In this document: piece by piece, positions 1 to 4,476 of the stretch
Layout of the letters: every line of letters starts with the position of its first letter
How positions within the stretch are numbered: position 1 is the stretch's first letter
Assembly: GCA_900754515.1 (NCBI GenBank)
Contig: CAAEDD010000144.1
Location: 1-5,680 of the forward strand
Length of the DNA: 5,680 bases
Direction: 5' to 3'
Origin: an uncultured Oscillospiraceae bacterium
Lineage (GTDB): Bacteria; Bacillota; Clostridia; Oscillospirales; Oscillospiraceae
Translations under genes and position numbers: made by a program
Notes under the pieces: model-generated
The model's database searches: none
Seen by the model: only the letters and a program-made list of their open reading frames with translations
What the model was told of the DNA's origin: nothing

Positions 1-106
1 AACGAGCGCCCCACGATGGGGACGACACAGCGCCGAACAGGGTTGCCTGTCAGGAAACGGGATGGAGAGAACGGCTTAACAAAAACGCACAGAGGAGGAT
101 CATTAC
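1..106 (+). other. Leader of the CHC2 gene, or the tail of an upstream gene
   Basis: This stretch precedes the first clear gene. The frame starting at base 3 is open from the window edge and stops with TGA at 108-110, which would overlap the TTG start at 107-109 as in translationally coupled operons. The other two frames are also open over most of the stretch, so this does not prove coding. Two small hairpins are visible: CCCCA/TGGGG (9-13 with 17-21, 3-nt loop) and ACAGG/CCTGT (37-41 with 46-50, 4-nt loop). I see no convincing promoter. It may be the end of an upstream gene of the same operon, or an untranslated leader. Confidence 0.3.
92..98 (+). promoter_or_regulatory. Ribosome binding site that fixes a TTG start
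   Basis: GAGGAGG lies 8 nt before TTG at 107. It is a near-perfect match to the anti-Shine-Dalgarno sequence at ideal spacing. It decides the start of the CHC2 gene, because no ATG or GTG lies in frame between the site and the zinc-finger region. Confidence 0.75.
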
Positions 107-685
107 TTGAACATTTTTGAAACCGTAAAAGCGGCTGTTACCGTTAAACAGGCCGCTGAATATTGTGGATTGAACGTGAACCGAAATAACATGGTGTCCT
201 GTCCCTTCCACAATGACCGGCACCCCAGCATGAAGCTGAATGAAGATTATTTCTTCTGCTTCGGCTGCGGAGCCTCCGGCGATGTGATCGATTTGGTGGC
301 GAAGCTGTTTAATCTCAGCTGCCTTGAGGCGGCGGAGAAGCTGGCTGAAGATTTTGGCATCGGCCCGGATAAGCCGCCCTCTGCCGGGGCCCGGGCTCTC
401 CCCAAGTATGATTTGGATGTGAGCCAGCCTGAGCCCGGTTGCCCTGGGGCGTTAAGGGATTACATACACCTTCTGGAAACCTGGAAAAAGGATTATGCTC
501 CGGCAGATTACGGGAGCAATTTTGATAACAGATATGCAGAAACCTGCCGGGAGCTGGACTATATGGAGTATCTGGCTGAGGCAAAACATGAGCACAGAGA
601 AAATGCAGAGCAGGAGCAGAGACACGGCAAGGATAAAAAAATTAAGACTGAGAGGTGGATAGATGGGGAAAAGAAAACAGCCTGA
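107..685 (+). CDS. CHC2 zinc-finger protein (primase-type finger, no TOPRIM domain)
   Basis: A 192-residue protein begun by TTG behind a strong ribosome site. Residues about 10-85 form a DnaG-type CHC2 finger. The zinc ligands are Cys32, His35, Cys51 and Cys54 (C-x2-H-x15-C-x2-C), followed by the usual GASGDVIDLV segment. In DnaG this finger contacts template DNA ahead of the catalytic TOPRIM domain. Here the protein ends about 110 residues after the finger in a hydrophilic, charged tail (residues about 120-192) with no visible TOPRIM acidic motifs, so it is unlikely to make primers alone. Its 3' end overlaps the helicase gene by 23 bp in another frame, which suggests coupled translation and a joint role in replicating the element. 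Stand-alone CHC2 proteins next to SF3 helicases are common in Bacillota integrative elements. The fold is firm; the exact role is inferred. Confidence 0.88.
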   Translation: MNIFETVKAAVTVKQAAEYCGLNVNRNNMVSCPFHNDRHPSMKLNEDYFFCFGCGASGDVIDLVAKLFNLSCLEAAEKLAEDFGIGPDKPPSAGARALPKYDLDVSQPEPGCPGALRDYIHLLETWKKDYAPADYGSNFDNRYAETCRELDYMEYLAEAKHEHRENAEQEQRHGKDKKIKTERWIDGEKKTA

Positions 686-2024
686 GGAAAACCCGATTTG
701 GTTTGACGGAAAGAATATCAATGAAGCGCTGTTCTGCCAGGAGTTCTTGAAGAACCACAAATTGATTTTCACCAACGGCGCTTTTTTCACGACTGAAGGA
801 CGGATGACTGACGAGCTGCCCTTGAGGGGCGAAATATACCAGGAGCTGAAACACTGTGCTGTGAACAATGTGCCCCGCAAAATCAGCAACATTGTGGAGC
901 TTCTGAAGCTGACAGCCAGGGTGGAGGATTTCCCGCCGGAGCCGGACCGGATACACTTGGCAAACGGTACTCTGTTTCTGGACGGATGCTTTGAGGAAGG
1001 CAAGCCCAAAATTGTCCGCAATCGCCTACCCGTGGCATATAAGCCGGAGGCTCCCAGGCCGGAGGTCTGGCTGAGCTTTCTGGAGGAGTTGCTTTACCCG
1101 GAGGACATCCCCACCTTGCAGGAGTATATCGGCTACTGCCTTATCCCCAGCAACAAGGGGCAGCGGATGATGGTGATAAAAGGAGAAGGCGGCGAGGGCA
1201 AGAGCCAGATAGGCGCCGTTCTGGCAAAGCTGTTTGGCCGCAACATGAAGGACGGCAGCATCGGGAAAATCTCCGAGAACCGCTTTGCCCGGGCAGATCT
1301 GGAACATATCCTACTGTGCGTGGACGACGATATGCGCATGGAAGCCCTGCGCCAGACCAACTATGTGAAATCCATAGTCACGGCCCAGGGAAAGATGGAT
1401 CTGGAGCGCAAGGGACAGCAGAGCTATCAGGGCTGGATGTTTGCCCGGCTGCTGGCCTTTTCCAACGGGAATCTGCAGGCCCTGTTTGACCATAGCAACG
1501 GCTTTTACCGCCGCCAGCTGGTACTGACCACAAAGGACCGACCGGCTGATAGAGTGGATGATCCTGAGCTTGCGGAGAAAATGAAGGAGGAGGCAGAGGG
1601 CATACTGCTCTGGGCAGTTGAGGGCTTGCAGCGGCTGGTGGCCAACAACTTTCATTTCACGGAAAGCCGGCGCACCCGGGAAAACCGGGAGACCGTAAAG
1701 CGAAGCAGCAACAACGTCTTTGATTTTCTGGAGTCCCAGGGATATGTACGGCTGAAAGCCGACGCTTCTGCCAGTTCCAAGGAACTGTATGAGGCATACC
1801 AGATTTATTGCACCGAAAACAATCTGCCGCCCCTAAAGCCCAGGAGCTTCAGCGAGGCTCTTATCGCCTGCCAGAGCCGGTACAAGCTGGAATACTGCAA
1901 CAATGTGACCAATGCTGCCGGGCGGCGGGTGCGGGGCTTCATGGGGATTCAGATACTGGTGAGAAATAATATGACGGTGTTTCCCGGTGATGCTATGCGT
2001 ACGTACACTATGACTGACCGCTGA
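663..2024 (+). CDS. Phage/plasmid D5- and P4-type superfamily 3 DNA helicase
   Basis: A 453-residue AAA+ helicase of the D5_N / P4-primase C-terminal type, expected to unwind DNA as a hexamer at the element's replication origin. The Walker A loop is GEGGEGKS at residues 174-181. Walker B is ILLCVDDD at 216-223. The sensor (motif C) is LLAFSN at 263-268, and the RR pair at 283-284 is a candidate arginine finger. Residues about 90-165 match the helical D5_N region before the ATPase. Residues about 345-430 look like the winged-helix end of the P4 family (YEAYQIYCTENN, then SFSEAL). No archaeo-eukaryotic primase domain is present, so this is the helicase half only. The ATG at 663 has AGAGGTGG at 651-658, 4 nt upstream, and overlaps the CHC2 gene. 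The family call is firm; its role in copying the excised element is inferred. Confidence 0.9.
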   Translation: MGKRKQPEENPIWFDGKNINEALFCQEFLKNHKLIFTNGAFFTTEGRMTDELPLRGEIYQELKHCAVNNVPRKISNIVELLKLTARVEDFPPEPDRIHLANGTLFLDGCFEEGKPKIVRNRLPVAYKPEAPRPEVWLSFLEELLYPEDIPTLQEYIGYCLIPSNKGQRMMVIKGEGGEGKSQIGAVLAKLFGRNMKDGSIGKISENRFARADLEHILLCVDDDMRMEALRQTNYVKSIVTAQGKMDLERKGQQSYQGWMFARLLAFSNGNLQALFDHSNGFYRRQLVLTTKDRPADRVDDPELAEKMKEEAEGILLWAVEGLQRLVANNFHFTESRRTRENRETVKRSSNNVFDFLESQGYVRLKADASASSKELYEAYQIYCTENNLPPLKPRSFSEALIACQSRYKLEYCNNVTNAAGRRVRGFMGIQILVRNNMTVFPGDAMRTYTMTDR

Positions 2025-2152
2025 CGCCCTTTTTACAACACCGGAATTTCCGCCAAATTGGGCGTGGTAAATCAAAGGGGATGAAGAACGCAAAAAAATT
2101 TACTTCCGGGCGAAACAAATTCACTAAATCGTGCTTCTCTGAACGGTGCAAC

Positions 2153-2196
2153 GGCTGCATGGAATCGTGGGGAAATACACGGTTTCATGCAAAGCC
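2153..2196 (+). repeat. Long imperfect hairpin (17 pairs)
   Basis: Positions 2153-2169 pair with 2178-2196 around an 8-nt loop (GGGAAATA, 2170-2177). There are 15 Watson-Crick pairs, two G-U wobbles (2162 with 2185, 2165 with 2182) and a two-base AA bulge at 2192-2193. It is the strongest hairpin I found in the window and is not followed by a T run, so it is not a terminator. Both wobbles are G-U only when this strand is the RNA. It may be an oriT or replication-origin hairpin, or a structured RNA leader of the mobilization operon. Confidence 0.65.
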
Positions 2197-2204
2197 ACGC
2201 CAAA

Positions 2205-2236
2205 CAGTAAAGTGGAATACTGCCGTTTACGGGCAG
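2205..2236 (+). repeat. Two overlapping, mutually exclusive hairpins
   Basis: CAGTA (2205-2209) pairs with TACTG (2218-2222). CTGCC (2220-2224) pairs with GGCAG (2232-2236). The two share CTG at 2220-2222 and cannot form together. A third pairing, GTAAA (2207-2211) with TTTAC (2226-2230), spans both. Overlapping inverted repeats of this kind are described at MobV origins such as pMV158 oriT. The arms are short (5 bp), so chance is not excluded. Confidence 0.4.
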
Positions 2237-2367
2237 GACATCGGAGCAGCACTTTCTATCAGAGGAAAACACAGCAGAAAATTTCACCGTACAGTGAAGC
2301 GGCCCCATGGGATAGCGGACCGTCTTTGCTGTTTTGTTATCTAAGATTCAGGGAGGGATTTACAGAC

Positions 2368-2577
2368 ATGAACATACGCAACGAAATCAAAGCTCAGATA
2401 GTCCGGGCCGGATATACCATGCAAGAGCTGGTGGACAAGCTCCATGATGAGTACGGCTGGTCGGACAGTGTGTCCAATCTCTCAGCCAAGCTCCAGCGCC
2501 AGTCTATCCGCTACAGGGAGGTAGTGGAGCTGGCAGAGGCGCTGGGTTATGAGCTGATATGGAAGAGGAATGATTGA
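2368..2577 (+). CDS. Small helix-turn-helix-like protein upstream of the relaxase
   Basis: A 69-residue protein. The ATG at 2368 is preceded by GGGAGG at 2351-2356 (11 nt away). The frame is open further upstream, but that part runs through the hairpin region and does not look coding. Residues about 5-62 are mostly helical, with a pattern like short XRE/Cro-type DNA-binding domains: TMQELVDKL (17-25), a turn at GWSDSVSNLSAKL (30-42), then a conserved-looking IRYREVVELAEALGYEL (47-63). I recall similar small proteins beside MobV relaxases in gut Bacillota elements, where automated names vary and can mislead. Its stop overlaps a TTG before the relaxase start, so the two are probably translated together. 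Likely roles are relaxosome accessory factor binding the adjacent region or operon autoregulator; both are inferred. Confidence 0.72.
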   Translation: MNIRNEIKAQIVRAGYTMQELVDKLHDEYGWSDSVSNLSAKLQRQSIRYREVVELAEALGYELIWKRND

Positions 2578-2579
2578 GT

Positions 2580-3530
2580 ATGAGCAAGTCGCAATATGCC
2601 ATTCTCCGCTTTGCCAAGTACAAGGGGCCGGAGATAGGGAACATTGAGGCCCACAACGAGCGCAGCAAAGAGAAATATGCCAGCAACCCGGATGTGGATA
2701 TAAGCAGGAGCAAGTACAATTTTCATTTGATAGAACCAAAACAGAAATACCGTGCGGAGGCGGAGCGGCAGATCAAAGAAGCCGGTTGTCGTACCAGGTC
2801 GGACAGTGTTCGAGTTGTGGAAGCCCTGGTTACTGCCACGCCTGAGTTCTTTCAGGGAAAGAAGAAATCCGAAATCAAAGCCTATTTTCAAGAGGCGCTG
2901 ACATTTATCCAGCAAAACCAGGACCCCAAAAAAATCATATCCGCCGTGGTGCATATGGACGAGAAAACGCCCCATATGCACCTTGCTTTTGTCCCGCTGA
3001 CTGCGGACGGCAGGCTCAGCGCCAAGGAGATCGTGGGCAACAAGAAAAAGCTGAGCCGGTGGCAGGACAAGTTCTGGGAGCACATGGTGAAAAAATATCC
3101 CGACCTGGAGCGGGGAGAAAGCGCCTCACAGACAGGCCGGGACCATATCCCGCCCAGGCTCTTCAAGGAAGCCGTGCATCTGAACCGAATGAAAGAGCAG
3201 ATCATGGCCATGATGGCAGATACAAATTTACTCAACAAAAAAGCCAAGACGGAGGAGCTGGAGGCTCTGCTGGAAAAATACGTCCCAGCTGTGGAGGACA
3301 TGAGGACGAAACTAAAGAAGTATAGCCGTGCCTACAGTGAACTGAGGGAAGAAAATGCCCGGCTGGAAAAGCGGCTGTCCTCCGCCACAGAGCACAGCCT
3401 CCGTAAGAAGATGGAGATTCAGCAAAAGCTGGGAGAGCTGGAGGAGCTTCGCCGCACGGTAGAAGAGCTGCCGCCGGAAATCCTGAATGGGGCAAAAAGG
3501 GCGGCGGTGAATAAAGTCAGGGAAAGATGA
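2580..3530 (+). CDS. mobV: MobV-family relaxase (Pre/Mob plasmid recombination enzyme)
   Basis: A 316-residue relaxase that should nick one strand of oriT, stay bound to the 5' end and start transfer through a helper's conjugation pore. The N-terminus (SQYAILRF) is typical. HNER at 25-28 aligns with the segment of pMV158 MobM holding catalytic His22, making His25 the probable nucleophile. DVDISRSKYNFHL (38-50) is the second motif. HMDEKTPHMH (125-134) is the metal-binding HxDExxPHxH motif. Residues about 215-298 are a charged coiled coil, as in family C-termini. At 316 residues it is shorter than many MobV proteins, but both catalytic motifs are intact. ATG 2580 is chosen over TTG 2574 because GAGGA at 2565-2569 sits 10 nt from the ATG and only 4 nt from the TTG, and family members start near this point. 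The gene lies 2 bp after the HTH-like gene. Confidence 0.93.
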   Translation: MSKSQYAILRFAKYKGPEIGNIEAHNERSKEKYASNPDVDISRSKYNFHLIEPKQKYRAEAERQIKEAGCRTRSDSVRVVEALVTATPEFFQGKKKSEIKAYFQEALTFIQQNQDPKKIISAVVHMDEKTPHMHLAFVPLTADGRLSAKEIVGNKKKLSRWQDKFWEHMVKKYPDLERGESASQTGRDHIPPRLFKEAVHLNRMKEQIMAMMADTNLLNKKAKTEELEALLEKYVPAVEDMRTKLKKYSRAYSELREENARLEKRLSSATEHSLRKKMEIQQKLGELEELRRTVEELPPEILNGAKRAAVNKVRER

Positions 3531-3557
3531 GGAAAATATAACCAGCAGAGGAGTGTG

Positions 3558-3830
3558 ATGCTTTTGGAGATAAATGTCAAAGATGAAAAACGCATGGTGG
3601 AGATCTGGCTGAGCAATGCAGAAAAAAGGGACCCAGTTTTGCGTGAGAGCCTCAAGGACATCTATGACAAATTCAAAAAGAAAAAATATCTGGTGGCCGT
3701 GTTTGAATCCGGTGAGAAGGATCTGTACCAGGGCACACTGGATTTATTGGCTTATAACAAGCGCCGCTGCGCCGAGCTGGAAGTCCAGCGGGAAAAGAAA
3801 CAGCGGCGGGCAGTGGGAATGGAACGGTGA
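3558..3830 (+). CDS. Small conserved-looking protein of unknown function, last gene of the mobilization operon
   Basis: A 90-residue protein I cannot name. AGAGGAG at 3547-3553 lies 4 nt before ATG 3558. GTG 3555 (one residue longer) and TTG 3564 (spacing 10) are alternative starts. It begins with a short strand-like segment (LLEINV) and then has MVEIWLSNAEK (13-23), a lysine-rich KFKKKKYLVAVFESGEKDL (37-55) that looks like a helix running into a beta strand, and a helical YNKRRCAELEVQREKK tail (66-81). No signal peptide or membrane segment is seen. I recall similar short proteins after relaxase genes in Bacillota mobile elements, but no function. It lies 27 bp after the relaxase and just before the terminator, so it belongs to that operon and may act in mobilization or its control. 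Confidence 0.68.
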   Translation: MLLEINVKDEKRMVEIWLSNAEKRDPVLRESLKDIYDKFKKKKYLVAVFESGEKDLYQGTLDLLAYNKRRCAELEVQREKKQRRAVGMER

Positions 3831-3839
3831 GACGGTGAG
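3824..3839 (+). repeat. Perfect tandem octamer over the stop codon
   Basis: ACGGTGAG occurs twice back to back (3824-3831, 3832-3839). The first copy contains the TGA stop of the small gene (3828-3830). This looks like a replication-slippage duplication just before the terminator stem. No function is implied. Confidence 0.6.
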
Positions 3840-3843
3840 ATAC

Positions 3844-3880
3844 GGCGGAAGACTTTGCAGCCTTCCGCCTTTATTTTTTT
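3844..3880 (+). terminator. Rho-independent terminator of the mobilization operon
   Basis: GGCGGAAG (3844-3851) pairs perfectly with CTTCCGCC (3862-3869) around a 10-nt loop. It is followed by a T-rich run broken by a single A (3870-3880). The 8-bp GC-rich stem plus U tract is a classic intrinsic terminator. It begins 13 bp after the stop of the small gene and separates the relaxase operon from the nuclease-like gene. Confidence 0.9.
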
Positions 3881-3881
3881 C

Positions 3882-3910
3882 TTGAAATTATAAATTGCCC
3901 GTGGTACAAT
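3882..3910 (+). promoter_or_regulatory. Strong sigma-70/sigma-A type promoter with extended -10
   Basis: The -35 box is TTGAAA (3882-3887, 5 of 6 consensus). The -10 box is TACAAT (3905-3910, 5 of 6), with the ideal 17-bp spacer. TG at 3902-3903 gives an extended -10. Transcription should start near 3917, leaving a leader of about 70 nt before ATG 3987. The -35 begins just after the terminator's T tract. Two TGCAAA copies at 3917-3922 and 3925-3930, at the predicted start site, could be an operator or chance. Confidence 0.82.
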
Positions 3911-3986
3911 GTTGTCTGCAAAGATGCAAAATAAATAAACACAATAGTGATAGAAATTAAAGCGTGGAAAAGAAGGAGTCGTACAA

Positions 3987-4454
3987 ATGGGTATTGCATT
4001 TCGTCATTCCGCAGGCTTTGGGAAGCGAATGGAATATTATTTGATTGGAAAAATGCTGATGGAAGGGCTTGACTGTTATGTCCCTTTAGTGGATGACCAC
4101 GGTGTGGACTGTATCATCAAAAAGCATGACGGCACCTTCGTTGAGGTACAAATCAAGGCTCGTTCCAGGGGTGTTACAGACGGCGATGCAGCGTTGTTTG
4201 CTGCCATCAGCCATGAGTTCAGGCCGAACTTCTACTTCGTATTTTTTTCAGAGCGGCTAGACAATACCATGTGGATCTTGTCGTCCGAAGAGTTTCTTAA
4301 AGAATGCGTTACTAACAAAACCGGCAAGAATGCAGGCAAGAGAAGCATTTGGTTCAACGGAAACCGTATTGACAAGAAAACCGGAGAAAAGAGAGAATAT
4401 TGCAAAGAACAATTCAAAAAATACATAGCAACAGATTTTTCGAGATTCCACTGA
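3987..4454 (+). CDS. PD-(D/E)XK-fold nuclease-like protein, probable cargo gene
   Basis: A 155-residue protein with the order of elements of a small PD-(D/E)XK nuclease. Helix 1 carries Glu16 (GKRMEYYLIGKML, 12-24). The core is GVDCIIKKHDG (39-49) with Asp41, followed by the strand FVEVQIKAR (51-59) with Glu53, Gln55 and Lys57, the ExQxK variant seen in archaeal-resolvase-like and intron-associated members. A hydrophobic strand NFYFVFFSE (81-89) and a basic C-terminal part (110-148) follow. The metal ligands are intact, so nicking or cutting of nucleic acid is plausible; target and role are unknown. AGAAGGAG at 3971-3978 lies 8 nt before ATG 3987. The gene has its own promoter and sits between the terminator and the recombinase. 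By my count it is about 43% GC, against roughly 57-60% in sampled lines of the helicase and recombinase, suggesting separate acquisition. No methylase or other restriction partner is visible. Confidence 0.72.
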   Translation: MGIAFRHSAGFGKRMEYYLIGKMLMEGLDCYVPLVDDHGVDCIIKKHDGTFVEVQIKARSRGVTDGDAALFAAISHEFRPNFYFVFFSERLDNTMWILSSEEFLKECVTNKTGKNAGKRSIWFNGNRIDKKTGEKREYCKEQFKKYIATDFSRFH

Positions 4455-4476
4455 TTGAGAGGGGTGAAATACCAGT

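Larger units (their letters stand above)
2025..2367 (+). other. Structured intergenic region; candidate origin of transfer
   Basis: A 343-bp gap between the helicase and mobilization genes. Its reading frames (for example an ATG at 2081, which abuts its only purine run) have no plausible ribosome spacing and give low-complexity, Cys/His/Arg-rich peptides typical of noncoding DNA. It holds several inverted repeats: ACGCCC/GGGCGT (2024-2029 with 2060-2065), AATTT/AAATT (2045-2049 with 2055-2059), a long hairpin at 2153-2196, overlapping hairpins at 2205-2236, TTCAC/GTGAA (2283-2287 with 2294-2298), and ACAGCA/TGCTGT (2271-2276 with 2327-2332). MobV oriT regions usually lie just upstream of the relaxase gene and contain overlapping inverted repeats, as in pMV158. 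That placement fits, but I cannot identify a nick site with certainty. An untranslated leader or replication origin is the main alternative. Confidence 0.45.

Noticed and set aside
2024..2065. ACGCCC/GGGCGT inverted repeat as a terminator after the helicase gene
   Set aside because: The only T run lies inside the loop after the left arm. Neither strand has a U tract after the second arm, so it is at most a weak structure.
2099..2129. Possible promoter TTTACT ... CTAAAT before the mobilization genes
   Set aside because: Matches are poor (4 of 6 and 3 of 6) and the spacing is 19 bp. I could not support a promoter for the mobilization operon.
2304..2311. CCCATGGG palindrome
   Set aside because: An 8-bp perfect palindrome is expected by chance at this scale and has no supporting context.
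2081..2344. Open frame of 87 residues on the plus strand in the helicase-mobilization gap
   Set aside because: Its ATG directly abuts the purine run, leaving no ribosome spacing. It runs through the hairpins and gives an Arg/Cys/His-rich peptide without recognisable domains. It could be reconsidered if conserved with synonymous substitutions in relatives.
2146..2367. Upstream extension of the HTH-like gene to a start near 2146
   Set aside because: The extension crosses the long hairpin and looks noncoding. The ATG at 2368 has its own ribosome site and gives a compact 69-residue protein.
2574..2579. TTG start for the relaxase, adding two residues
   Set aside because: The ribosome site is only 4 nt away, against 10 nt for ATG 2580. 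The ATG gives the usual family N-terminus.
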